Assembly: GCF_001021505.1 (NCBI RefSeq)
Contig: NZ_LDPO01000001.1
Span: 496,001 to 560,000, forward strand
From: Mycolicibacter heraklionensis
Lineage (GTDB): Bacteria; Actinomycetota; Actinomycetes; Mycobacteriales; Mycobacteriaceae
Direction: 5' to 3'
DNA: 64,000 nt
The notes under the pieces were generated by a model. It was not told where the DNA came from. It did no database searches and was given only the letters and a program-made list of their open reading frames with translations. The translations under genes and the position numbers were made by a program. This document shows positions 8,910-16,563 of this stretch, piece by piece (within the stretch, counting starts at the first letter, position 1; the number at the start of each line of letters is the position of its first letter).

Positions 8910-8924
8910 TGAAAATGATTGTCG
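8910..8924. promoter_or_regulatory. Zur box-like palindrome 1 (L28 side)
   Basis: TGAAAATGATTGTCG is close to the actinobacterial Zur consensus as I recall it (TGAAAATnATTTTCA), matching 5 of 7 positions in the second arm. It lies 23 bp upstream of the L28 GTG start, where a zinc-loaded repressor would block the leftward promoter. No experimental evidence; call based on motif, position and gene content. Confidence 0.75.
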
Positions 8925-8964
8925 ACAAGCGATGCGCTGGAGGCTACCGTAGAGACGGCCTTAA

Positions 8965-8979
8965 TGACAATGATTTCCA
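8965..8979. promoter_or_regulatory. Zur box-like palindrome 2 (COG0523 side)
   Basis: TGACAATGATTTCCA is a second copy of the same 15-bp palindrome type, with shared core AATGATT, 11 bp before the rightward ATG at 8991 and just upstream of its AGGAGGG ribosome site. The two boxes are 55 bp apart centre to centre, so each divergent unit has its own operator. Confidence 0.75.
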
Positions 8980-8990
8980 ATAGGAGGGTG

Positions 8991-10181
8991 ATGCGGACTC
9001 CGGTGATCCTGGTGGCCGGACAGTACGGCACCGAAGCAGCGGCCAGAGCCTTGCAGGCCAAGACGGGTACGGTGACCGTCTCCTACGGCCTGGACGGTCA
9101 TGTGGTGGTTCGGGAAATCGCCAGTGGGACAGCGGCTACCACGACTTCGGCCCTGGAGTTGGCGCATGGCTGTGTATCCTGCACGCTGCGCAACGACCTG
9201 CTGGTGCTGTTGCGCCGGCTTCACCGGCGTGCTGGGGTTGAGCGCATCGCCGTCCAGTTGCCCGACTGGCTGGAACCGCAGCCCATCTGCTGGGCGATCC
9301 GCAACGTTCGGGTCCGAGTCGGACCGGGGTACATCGACGGCCCGGCCGGCCGCGATGTCACCGTCGCCGCGGTGGTCACGTGCCTCGACGCCACGGCGTG
9401 GCTGCCGCAAGCTCTCGGCGACGACGAACTCGACGACGGCCGCACCATCGCGCAGGTAGTGGTGGGACAGGCCGAATCCGCTGATGCGCTGGTGGTTTTC
9501 GACCCGGACCCGACCGCGTTGGCGGTGCTGCGCCGGTTGGCTCCGCTGGCACGCATCACCGCCGGCACCGACCGCCTGGAACAGGCACTGACCCATCTCG
9601 ACGACGGCGCCCGCCGAGGTCGCGGCGATGATCCGCACGCCCCGCTGTTGGCCGGTCAACCGCCGCTGCGGGCGGAGGGGCCGGTCGAGATGATCGAATT
9701 TCATTCCCGGCGACCGTTTCACCCGCAACGCCTGCACGCGGCCCTCGATGTCCTGCTCGACGGAGTGATCCGTGCGCGCGGCCGGCTGTGGTTGGCCAAC
9801 CGGGGTGAGCGAGCGATCTGGCTGGAGTCGGCGGGCGGCGGGCTGCACACCTCGTCGGCCGGTAAGTGGCTGGCCGCGATGACGGCCGCGGAGGCCGCCC
9901 GGGTCAGCCCGGAACGGCATGCCTTCGCCGACCTGATCTGGGACCATCGCTACGGCGATCGGCACACGTCGCTGGTGGTCCTGGCCTGCGGAGCCCGCCC
10001 CGAGAAGATCCGCGAGGCCCTGTCGCAGGCATTGCTCACCGACCACGAGTTTCGCCTGCCGAACCAGTGGTCCGGCTATCCCGACCCATTCGGCGACCAC
10101 CACCAGGAGCCGTGCGACGAAACCTCAACGGCCACAGTAAATATTTCCCATTACCACACCCGAGACGGAGACCAGCGATGA
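8991..10181 (+). CDS. Rv0106-like COG0523/CobW-related protein without Walker A
   Basis: A 396-residue protein of the COG0523/CobW line; COG0523 members are usually G3E GTPases that act as metal chaperones. It keeps the metal-binding [10 protein letters not shown] motif (normally GCxCC) near residue 65 and a CobW C-terminal domain ([28 protein letters not shown]). The N-terminal position of the nucleotide loop reads [16 protein letters not shown], with no GxxGxGK, so GTP binding is doubtful. The C-terminal tail is histidine-rich ([13 protein letters not shown]). ATG 8991 follows AGGAGGG. From memory it matches M. tuberculosis Rv0106 over its length. It overlaps the type-B L31 gene by 4 bp. 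Its job may be zinc supply or ribosome remodelling under zinc starvation; unproven. Confidence 0.85.
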   Translation: MRTPVILVAGQYGTEAAARALQAKTGTVTVSYGLDGHVVVREIASGTAATTTSALELAHGCVSCTLRNDLLVLLRRLHRRAGVERIAVQLPDWLEPQPICWAIRNVRVRVGPGYIDGPAGRDVTVAAVVTCLDATAWLPQALGDDELDDGRTIAQVVVGQAESADALVVFDPDPTALAVLRRLAPLARITAGTDRLEQALTHLDDGARRGRGDDPHAPLLAGQPPLRAEGPVEMIEFHSRRPFHPQRLHAALDVLLDGVIRARGRLWLANRGERAIWLESAGGGLHTSSAGKWLAAMTAAEAARVSPERHAFADLIWDHRYGDRHTSLVVLACGARPEKIREALSQALLTDHEFRLPNQWSGYPDPFGDHHQEPCDETSTATVNISHYHTRDGDQR

Positions 10182-10432
10182 AACCCGGCATCCATCCCGA
10201 CTACCACCCCGTCGTCTTCCAGGACGCCACCACCGGCCAGACGTTCCTGACCCGCTCCACCGTCACCAGCGACCGCACCATCGACTGGCCCACGCCGACG
10301 GGCACGCGCAGCCACCCGCTGGTGATCGTGGAGATCAGCTCGGCGTCGCACCCGTTTTGGACCGGCAACAGCCGAATCGTTGACACCGCCGGGCAAGTCG
10401 AGAAGTTCCGCCGCCGCTATGGACAACGGTAG
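10178..10432 (+). CDS. rpmE2: 50S ribosomal protein L31 type B (zinc-independent)
   Basis: An 84-residue type-B L31: [16 protein letters not shown], later [21 protein letters not shown]. It has no cysteines, unlike zinc-binding type-A L31. The ATG overlaps the stop of the COG0523 gene (ATGA), so the two are translated together under the second Zur-box-like site. It completes a set of five alternative ribosomal proteins around one regulatory gap. Confidence 0.95.
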   Translation: MKPGIHPDYHPVVFQDATTGQTFLTRSTVTSDRTIDWPTPTGTRSHPLVIVEISSASHPFWTGNSRIVDTAGQVEKFRRRYGQR

Positions 10433-10450
10433 AACTGTTCCCACGCAACG

Positions 10451-11755
10451 TCACTGGGAACTGACGAGCGCCTCGATCACTTCGCGCGCCACGCGGGTCC
10501 CCGATTCGATGGCGCCCTCGAGGTAGCCCGCGTGGTCGCGGGCCGTCTCGGCGCCCGCCCAATGAATGTCGCCGATCGGGGTGCACGCGATCGGCGGGAT
10601 GCCGGCAGTGGTCCCGGGCTGGGCCAGCGCGACGTAGCCGCCACCGACGTATTCATCGAGGTGCCATGACTTTTCATGCCAGCTCACCGGTTCGAGAACG
10701 TCAGGCCCGACATAGCGGACCAGCGCACCGAGCACCGAACGACGCCGATCGACAGCATCGAGTCGGTCAAGCTCGCGCGCCTCTGGTCCGCCCACGAGCA
10801 CGCACAGATGGCCTGGCCCGCCCGGCGCACCGGTGTCGAACACTGCCCTGCCGGGCTTGTCCAGAACCAGAAACTCACCGCCTGTTCGGTCTCTCCAGAA
10901 CGGGCGCGGAAATACCGCCACACCCTTGTACACCGAGCCCATATAGGTGTCGGACGCCAATGCGGCGCGACTCGGCGGGAGCGGTGGGTCGTATGTGATT
11001 CGCCCGGCGATCGGTGGCGGAACCGTCACAATGACTTTCGCGACACGGATTTCGCCCGCGGTCGTGTGGATGGTGAGGCCATCGCCGCGACAAATGATCG
11101 CCGTGACCCAATGCCCCGGGCGCACTCGCGCACCGAGCTCGGCGGCAAGGCCATCGATCAGCGTGCCGATCCCTTCGGCGACCAAGGACTCCTGAGCACC
11201 CCCGGCCGTCGCCAGCATGGTCCGCAGCCCGCCCTGCTGGCGGATGCTCTGCGCCATCGCATGAACAGAGAAGCGATCCAGGTCAGCCGTCCACGAGATG
11301 AACCCCAGCACTTCGAGCAGCCGTCGAGTGCGCCTCGGCAGGTGACGCAGCCACGCTTCGACGGTGGTGGTATTCCAGCGTTGCGTGTTGGCCACCCGAG
11401 ACCAGAGTTCGACGCCGACGAGAACGAGAAGGGCCACCAGCATCGACGGCCCCGCCGCACGTAACCTGCGCGATCCGTCGACCACGACGGGCAACGGCCG
11501 GGTGTGCATCTGGAACTGCGTGGCGCCCAATTCGGAAGCCAGCGCCTTGATCCGGTGGTGGTCGTGGCCGATCCACTGACCGCCGAGGTCCACTCGCGAC
11601 CCCAAGGCACTGGTCTCGGTCATGGCCCGTCCGCCGAGCCGGTCGGCGGCCTCGAGAACGAGCACATCGACGCCGGCCCGGTGCAGTTCACGGGCGGCCG
11701 TCAGTCCGGACAGCCCCGCGCCCACGACGGCCACCGCCGCATCCTGTCGCTCCAC
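10451..11755 (-). CDS. Flavin-dependent amine oxidase
   Basis: A FAD-dependent amine oxidase (434 residues from GTG 11755). The N-terminal dinucleotide fold is AVVGAGLSGLTAARELHRAG, followed by LEAADRLGGRAMTE and the substrate-entry segment DLGGQWIGHDHHR; the C-terminal FAD motif is IHWAGAETARDHAGYLEGAI. Such enzymes deaminate primary amines such as putrescine or tyramine; the substrate is not deducible. The frame stays open to TTG 11791, but that codon lies in a strong promoter -35 element and the -10 ends at 11763, so transcription should begin at about 11755, giving a leaderless mRNA. It lies directly downstream of a TetR gene on the same strand, and a palindromic operator lies in the promoter. 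Confidence 0.88.
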   Translation of the reverse strand: MERQDAAVAVVGAGLSGLTAARELHRAGVDVLVLEAADRLGGRAMTETSALGSRVDLGGQWIGHDHHRIKALASELGATQFQMHTRPLPVVVDGSRRLRAAGPSMLVALLVLVGVELWSRVANTQRWNTTTVEAWLRHLPRRTRRLLEVLGFISWTADLDRFSVHAMAQSIRQQGGLRTMLATAGGAQESLVAEGIGTLIDGLAAELGARVRPGHWVTAIICRGDGLTIHTTAGEIRVAKVIVTVPPPIAGRITYDPPLPPSRAALASDTYMGSVYKGVAVFPRPFWRDRTGGEFLVLDKPGRAVFDTGAPGGPGHLCVLVGGPEARELDRLDAVDRRRSVLGALVRYVGPDVLEPVSWHEKSWHLDEYVGGGYVALAQPGTTAGIPPIACTPIGDIHWAGAETARDHAGYLEGAIESGTRVAREVIEALVSSQ

Positions 11756-11762
11756 GGCCACA

Positions 11763-11791
11763 AATTTAAGTCGGTCAACCGACCGAGTCAA
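11763..11791 (-). promoter_or_regulatory. Promoter with embedded TetR-type operator for amine oxidase
   Basis: Reading leftwards, -35 TTGACT (11791-11786) and -10 TAAATT (11768-11763) are separated by exactly 17 bp. The spacer holds the inverted repeat GTCGGT-TG-ACCGAC (11783-11770), the right size for a TetR dimer, so repressor binding would exclude RNA polymerase. The predicted start of transcription falls on GTG 11755, implying a leaderless message. Confidence 0.65.
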
Positions 11792-11830
11792 GGGCCGCCG
11801 CCGACCGTCCGACGCATCAGCTGCGTGGAA

Positions 11831-12454
11831 TCAGCGGCGCAGGCGTTTGCCGGCGGGCTGCGGATCGGCGAATTGCACGACCATGTCGACGGCACGTCCG
11901 AGATCGCGCCTCGCCCGCTCGGGGTCCGGGCTTGTCACGTACTGCACGATCAAGCCGTCCACCAGGGCGAGCGCGAGCCGCCCGAGGCTGTCGAAATCAA
12001 CGGCGCAGCGCTCCCCCGCCGCCTGCGCGGCCTGCGCGCAGAACTCGGTGACCAGCGCGGTGTAGCGCTCATACTGCAGCTGGGCCAGCCCGCCGGAACC
12101 TTCGCTTCGTACCGAGTACATGGCCAGCTCGTATTGGATGATCTGCAGGCCGGCGTCGCTTTCGACCAATGTGCTCCAGAAGTTCGTCACGCCCTGCCGA
12201 AGCGCATGGGCCACTCCCCGGTCGAGCTGCAGATCGGCGCGCACGGTGTCCACGACGTCGTCGATGACCGTGGCAATGACCGCACGCAGCAGTTGGTCCT
12301 TGGACGGAAACACGTAGTGCAACGTCCCCAGGGGGATCCCGGCTTCAGCGGCAACCCCGCGCAACGTCGTACCCGCGACACCGACTTCACTGAGCACTCG
12401 CATCGCGGCCGCGACGATCTGTCCCTCACGCTCGGATGCCTTGACGTAGGCCAT
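11831..12454 (-). CDS. TetR-family regulator beside amine oxidase
   Basis: A 207-residue TetR-type repressor. The helix-turn-helix is TTLRGVAAEAGIPLGTLHYVFPSKDQLL; the C-terminal ligand domain is helical with no recognisable subfamily. It lies upstream of, and on the same strand as, the amine oxidase gene, whose promoter in the 39-bp gap contains a 14-bp palindrome. The natural inducer may be an amine handled by the oxidase; this is inference from context. Confidence 0.9.
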   Translation of the reverse strand: MAYVKASEREGQIVAAAMRVLSEVGVAGTTLRGVAAEAGIPLGTLHYVFPSKDQLLRAVIATVIDDVVDTVRADLQLDRGVAHALRQGVTNFWSTLVESDAGLQIIQYELAMYSVRSEGSGGLAQLQYERYTALVTEFCAQAAQAAGERCAVDFDSLGRLALALVDGLIVQYVTSPDPERARRDLGRAVDMVVQFADPQPAGKRLRR

Positions 12455-12482
12455 CTAGGCCACCGCATTCATGAAGCCAGCA

Positions 12483-12869
12483 CTAACCGGCGCGCCATAC
12501 CCGCAACGCGGCGGCGATCATCGGAATCTGCAGCGGCAACCGCGCGATCATCGCAGCCCTCAACCACGGCTTGGTCCAGAACAACCGGACACAGTTGACG
12601 TTGGCCGGGAACACCGCGAGGAACAGCGCGACCGCGACGAGGCCTGCCGTACGGCGGGTCCGCGGCCATAACAACAACGCACCCGTCGCAACCTCGGCGA
12701 TTCCGGAGACATGCGTGTAAAGGCGCGGACCGCCCGGCAACTCGGCCGGAACGATTGCGTCGAACGGCTTCGGCACGACAAAATGCGCGGCACCCATGCC
12801 CAGCAGCATTCCGGCCAGCCCGCGCGCAATGTTCACGGCGCCTTGCTGTTCTGACGGTGCGGCAGTCAT
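12483..12869 (-). CDS. DoxX-like membrane protein
   Basis: A 128-residue four-helix membrane protein related to the DoxX/SURF4-like group. Sequence marks are GMLLGMGAAHFVVPKPFDAIVP near the N-terminus, an internal HVSGIAEVATGALLLWPRTRR and FPANVNCVRLFW. ATG 12869 is preferred over an earlier in-frame start because it opens directly into the conserved part. It follows the double TetR gene on the same strand by 32 bp, so it may share its transcript. No function is established. Confidence 0.75.
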   Translation of the reverse strand: MTAAPSEQQGAVNIARGLAGMLLGMGAAHFVVPKPFDAIVPAELPGGPRLYTHVSGIAEVATGALLLWPRTRRTAGLVAVALFLAVFPANVNCVRLFWTKPWLRAAMIARLPLQIPMIAAALRVWRAG

Positions 12870-12901
12870 CGTTCGATCGTAGCCAGCGCGGCGCGCTGGA
12901 G

Positions 12902-14113
12902 TCATCGGCTGCCGCCGCCGAAAAGCACGGCGGCCATCAGGGCGTGAATCCGCGACCGCTGTTCGTCGCGATCATCGAAGTTAACCAGGCGTCCCAAATC
13001 GACGACTAGGGCAAGTGCCGCGTGGACGCGGAACACCGCTTCGGTCTCGCCGACGCCAACCTGCCCCACCAGGTGGGCCCATTCGTCGACGTTCTGCCGC
13101 TGTAGGCCGCGCAATTCGACCCGGTCGGGTTCGGGCAGGTTGGCGAACTCGGCGAAGTAGATGTTGATCAGCTCGGGAGCGGCGAACGCCAGCGTGGTGT
13201 AGCGCTCGGCGATGCGCAGGGCCGCCTGCCGCGGACTGGTCGACTCGGCCAGGGCGTCGGTGATGGCCATCAGCACTCGGGCGCTGGCCCGGTGGAAGGC
13301 GGCGGCCAGCAAGGCCGCCTTACTCGGGTAGTAGCGGTAGGCGCTGGAGCCGTTCAAGCCGGCGGCGGTGCCGATCTCCTCGATGCTGACTTCGTAGAAA
13401 CCCCGCTGGCCGAACATGCGGATGGCCTCGGCGAGTAGCCGTTCGCGTTTGGACGTGCTCGGCAGGCCCTGCTCCGGTCGTCGGGGCGCAGGCCCCGAAG
13501 GTGCCGCCGGCAGCTCCGCGTTGAGCACCGACCAGCACAGCTCACCGAGCAGTTCCTGCAGTGCGGTGGCCGGCAGCCGTGTTCGGTGCGCGGAGATGCT
13601 GCCGATCACGCTCAGCGCCGCCGCAGCCAGGATCGCCACGTCGGCGTCGGGAAGTCCCGGGCGCAGCAACGCCAGTGGTTCGGCGATCGCGGCGTTGAGC
13701 GCGTCGTAGCTGGCCCGAATGTCCTTGCGCTCCGGCGGCTGCAAGTAGCGCCGTTCCCACCGATAGAACGCGCCCTCGCGTCGCGTCCCGATCGTGGTCT
13801 CGATCAGCGCGGCGGTGATCGCGCGCAACCGCTCCTGCACCGGCCGGCTCGGGTCGTCGGCGGATCGCGCGGCGCTCACCAGCGCCCCCGCCGTGTACTC
13901 GGCGGTCGCGACCAGTAGCGCGTACTTGTTGGCGAAGTGCCGGTACAGCGCCGGTCCAGAGATACCCACCTCGGCGGCGATCTCGTCGACCCCGACCGCG
14001 TGGTAGCCGCGATCGCTGAACGCGCGGGCTGCGGCGCGGACGATCTGAGCCTTGCGGTCCTTGCGGCGGCGCTGCACCGCAGTCGGCGATCCCGCCGCCA
14101 TGGCCGCAACCAT
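12902..14113 (-). CDS. Tandem double-domain TetR regulator
   Basis: A 403-residue protein made of two complete TetR units. The first DNA-binding region is GVDEIAAEVGISGPALYRHF (residues about 40-60), the second IEEIGTAAGLNGSSAYRYYP (about 245-265), each followed by its own helical ligand domain. Ordinary TetR proteins are about 200 residues and dimerise; a covalent tandem would act as a built-in pseudo-dimer and could bind an asymmetric site. ATG 14113 is preferred: GGGGGTGAAA precedes it and longer starts cross the palindrome at 14151-14170. It is divergent to the enoyl-CoA hydratase/acyl-CoA ligase operon, its likely target. Confidence 0.88.
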   Translation of the reverse strand: MVAAMAAGSPTAVQRRRKDRKAQIVRAAARAFSDRGYHAVGVDEIAAEVGISGPALYRHFANKYALLVATAEYTAGALVSAARSADDPSRPVQERLRAITAALIETTIGTRREGAFYRWERRYLQPPERKDIRASYDALNAAIAEPLALLRPGLPDADVAILAAAALSVIGSISAHRTRLPATALQELLGELCWSVLNAELPAAPSGPAPRRPEQGLPSTSKRERLLAEAIRMFGQRGFYEVSIEEIGTAAGLNGSSAYRYYPSKAALLAAAFHRASARVLMAITDALAESTSPRQAALRIAERYTTLAFAAPELINIYFAEFANLPEPDRVELRGLQRQNVDEWAHLVGQVGVGETEAVFRVHAALALVVDLGRLVNFDDRDEQRSRIHALMAAVLFGGGSR

Positions 14114-14150
14114 TTTCACCCCCGTGTTGACTGTTGGACTCGCCACCCAT

Positions 14151-14170
14151 ACGTTAACCACAATTTACGT
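14151..14170. promoter_or_regulatory. Imperfect 20-bp palindrome, candidate operator
   Basis: ACGTTAACCA followed by CAATTTACGT is a 20-bp imperfect palindrome with outer ACGTnAA/TTnACGT arms (6 of 10 positions paired). It lies between the double TetR gene and the divergent fatty-acid operon. The asymmetric centre would suit a repressor with two non-identical domains. Prediction only. Confidence 0.45.
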
Positions 14171-14192
14171 TTTCATCCACGGAGGAAGTTTC

Positions 14193-14228
14193 GTGTTGCA
14201 ATCCCGGTTCATCGAAGGGCGGGTCTGA
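14193..14228 (+). CDS. Possible 11-residue leader ORF before enoyl-CoA hydratase
   Basis: GTG at 14193 is placed 7 bp after GGAGGAA (14181-14187), the best ribosome site in this gap, and reads 11 codons (VLQSRFIEGRV) to TGA at 14226-14228. The enoyl-CoA hydratase GTG at 14231 is 2 bp later in a different frame and has only a weak site of its own, so its translation may depend on ribosomes finishing this small frame. Confidence 0.35.
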   Translation: MLQSRFIEGRV

Positions 14229-14230
14229 CC

Positions 14231-15007
14231 GTGTCCGAGAACGCCGCCAAACTCACCGCGACCCGCGACGGTCGGGTGCTGCGGGTGACGATCACCAACC
14301 CCGCCCGGCTCAACGCGATCGACTACGCCACCATGGCGGGCCTCGGTGACGTCATCGCCGGCGCGGCCGACGACCCCGGCGTGCGGGCCATCGTCATCAC
14401 CGGCGAAGGCAAAGCTTTCTGCACCGGCGCCGACTTGTCGGCCACGGCCGGTGGCGTCAGCCCCGAGGAGGTCATGGACTGCGCCTCCCGGCTGGTCACC
14501 TCGGTCGCCCAGACTCCGGTGCCGGTGATCGCACGGATCAACGGGCCGGCCGCCGGCGTCGGCGTGGGTCTGGCGCTGGCCGCGGATCTGATCTACGCCG
14601 CCGAGAGCGCCTACTTCCTGCTGTCATTCACCAACATCGGCCTGATGCCCGACGGCGGCACCACCGCCCTGGTCGCGGCCGCCGCCGGACGGGCCGTGGC
14701 CAACGAAATGGCGCTGCTCGGTGAGCGCCTGTCGGCGACCGCCGCCCGCGATGCCGGCCTGATCAACGCGGTGCTCGGCGAGGCGGAGCTGGACGCCCGG
14801 GTCAACGAGGCCGCCGAGAAACTGGCCCACGGACCGCGTCGCGCCATCGAACTGACCAAACGCGCGCTCAACGCCACTAACCTCGCATCGTTGGACGCCG
14901 CCCTGGCTCGCGAGAAAGCCGGCCAGGTGGAGCTGCTGGGCTCCCCCGACTTCTTCGAAGGCGCCGCCGCGATGCTGCAGAAGCGCAAGGCGGTGTTCGG
15001 CGAATGA
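14231..15007 (+). CDS. Enoyl-CoA hydratase/isomerase (crotonase) family protein
   Basis: A 258-residue crotonase-fold protein. The oxyanion-hole segments are AFCTGADLSA and GPAAGVGVGLALAADLIYAA. The usual second catalytic glutamate region reads NIGLMPDGGTTALV, with aspartate rather than glutamate, as in isomerase-like members. It overlaps the acyl-CoA ligase gene by 4 bp (ATGA), so both act on one pathway: ligation to CoA and then hydration or isomerisation. The physiological substrate is unknown. GTG 14231 is chosen by homology of the N-terminus (VSENAAKLTATRDGRVLRVT). Confidence 0.88.
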   Translation: MSENAAKLTATRDGRVLRVTITNPARLNAIDYATMAGLGDVIAGAADDPGVRAIVITGEGKAFCTGADLSATAGGVSPEEVMDCASRLVTSVAQTPVPVIARINGPAAGVGVGLALAADLIYAAESAYFLLSFTNIGLMPDGGTTALVAAAAGRAVANEMALLGERLSATAARDAGLINAVLGEAELDARVNEAAEKLAHGPRRAIELTKRALNATNLASLDAALAREKAGQVELLGSPDFFEGAAAMLQKRKAVFGE

Positions 15008-16524
15008 TTGCTCAGCCGCTGCGGTCTCGCCGCAACCACTGGATGAATCAGGTGGCGAACCACGCCGAGATGCGTCCCGACGCCGTCGCCTTTCGCTGCC
15101 GTGGCAACGACACCACCTGGCGACAGCTGCACGAACGCTCGGAACGCCTTGCGGCAGCACTGTTCCGGCGCGGCATCTCCTTCGGTGACCGCGTCCTGAT
15201 CGTGATGCTCAATCACACCGAATACGTCGAGTCGGTCCTGGCGATCAACGCCCTGGGAGCCATCGCCGTCCCAGTCAATTTCCGTCTCACCGATCCCGAG
15301 ATCAGCTACATCGTCTCCGACAGCGGCGCCAAGGGCGTCATCACCGACGAGCTGCTCGCGCCGCTGATCGAGGCGGTCCGCAAGAACACCACCGGACTCG
15401 ATGTGGCCGTGGTGCTCGGCGATGACTACGAATCGCTGATCGTCGAGCCCGGCGACCCGCACCCGGGAGCCGATGTCCCCGAAGACACCCCGGCGCTGAT
15501 CATGTACACCTCGGGAACCACCGGAAGTCCCAAGGGCGCCATCCTGTCCCACTCGAACCTGCTGGCCCAGTCACTGACCTGCATCCAGGCGCTGCAGATC
15601 AGCCCGGACAGCGTGTACTTCTGCGCCGCCCCGATGTTCCACATCGCCGGTCTGGGCAGCATCGCACCCAACCTCATGCTGGGCACCAAGACGGTGATCC
15701 ACCCGCTCGGTGCGTTCAACGCCACCGACACCCTGGACGCCTGGGAGCGCGAGCGCGCCACCTCGGTGTTCCTGGTGCCGGCGCAGTGGCAGATTATCTG
15801 CGCGGATCCGACTGTGCGGCAACGGGACCTGGCGTTGGAGGTGATCAGCTGGGGCGCGGCGCCGGCGTCGGACACCGTACTGCGGGCCATGGCGGAGACG
15901 TTCCCGGACGCGCTGAACGTCGCGGTGTTCGGCCAGACCGAGATGTCGCCCATCACTTGCGTGCTCCAGGGCAAGGACGCGATCCGCAAGCTTGGCTCGG
16001 TGGGCAAGGTGATCCCTACCATCGCGGCACGGGTCGTCGACGAGAACATGAACGACGTAGCGCCCGGCGAGATCGGCGAGATCGTCTACCGCGGGCCGAC
16101 CATGATGCAGGGCTACTGGAACAAGCCCGAGGCGACCGCCGAGGCGTTCGCCGGCGACTGGTTCCACTCCGGCGATCTGGTGCGCGTCGACGACGAAGGC
16201 TTCGTCTACGTCGTCGACCGCAAGAAGGACATGATCATCTCCGGCGGCGAGAACATCTACTGCGCCGAGGTGGAGAACGTGCTGTTCGAGCACCCGATGA
16301 TTCGGGAGGCAGCCGTGATCGGGCGCGCCCACGACAAGTGGGGCGAGGTGCCGGTGGCCATAGTCGCCACCGAGGCATCGCTGACGCTGGAAGACCTCGA
16401 ACCCTTCCTCAACGAGCGCCTCGCCCGCTACAAGCACCCGAAGGAACTGGTGCTGATCGACGCATTGCCCCGCAATGCCAGCGGCAAGGTGGTCAAGCCG
16501 CAGCTGCGCAAGCAGTACGGTTAG
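15004..16524 (+). CDS. Acyl-CoA ligase (FadD5-like)
   Basis: A 506-residue AMP-forming acyl-CoA synthetase. It activates a carboxylic acid with ATP and joins it to CoA. The ATP/AMP motifs are clear: IMYTSGTTGSPKGA near residue 165, FGQTEMSP near 310, WFHSGDLVRVDDEGFVY near 390, DRKKDMIISGGENIY, and the C-terminal catalytic lysine in ALPRNASGKVVK. From memory the sequence resembles M. tuberculosis FadD5, but the location differs. Coupled to the upstream crotonase gene; both are probably controlled by the divergent double TetR. Confidence 0.9.
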   Translation: MIAQPLRSRRNHWMNQVANHAEMRPDAVAFRCRGNDTTWRQLHERSERLAAALFRRGISFGDRVLIVMLNHTEYVESVLAINALGAIAVPVNFRLTDPEISYIVSDSGAKGVITDELLAPLIEAVRKNTTGLDVAVVLGDDYESLIVEPGDPHPGADVPEDTPALIMYTSGTTGSPKGAILSHSNLLAQSLTCIQALQISPDSVYFCAAPMFHIAGLGSIAPNLMLGTKTVIHPLGAFNATDTLDAWERERATSVFLVPAQWQIICADPTVRQRDLALEVISWGAAPASDTVLRAMAETFPDALNVAVFGQTEMSPITCVLQGKDAIRKLGSVGKVIPTIAARVVDENMNDVAPGEIGEIVYRGPTMMQGYWNKPEATAEAFAGDWFHSGDLVRVDDEGFVYVVDRKKDMIISGGENIYCAEVENVLFEHPMIREAAVIGRAHDKWGEVPVAIVATEASLTLEDLEPFLNERLARYKHPKELVLIDALPRNASGKVVKPQLRKQYG

Positions 16525-16563
16525 CGCGGCCGACGATCTGCGCGGTTCCGGTAGCGTCGGGAC

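Noticed and set aside
8887..8928. Upstream ATG start (8928) for the L28 gene
   Set aside because: It would place the Zur-box-like palindrome inside the coding part; GTG 8886 has an excellent ribosome site and gives normal L28 length.
11756..11791. TTG 11791 as start of the amine oxidase
   Set aside because: The codon is part of a near-consensus -35 element and lies upstream of the predicted transcript start.
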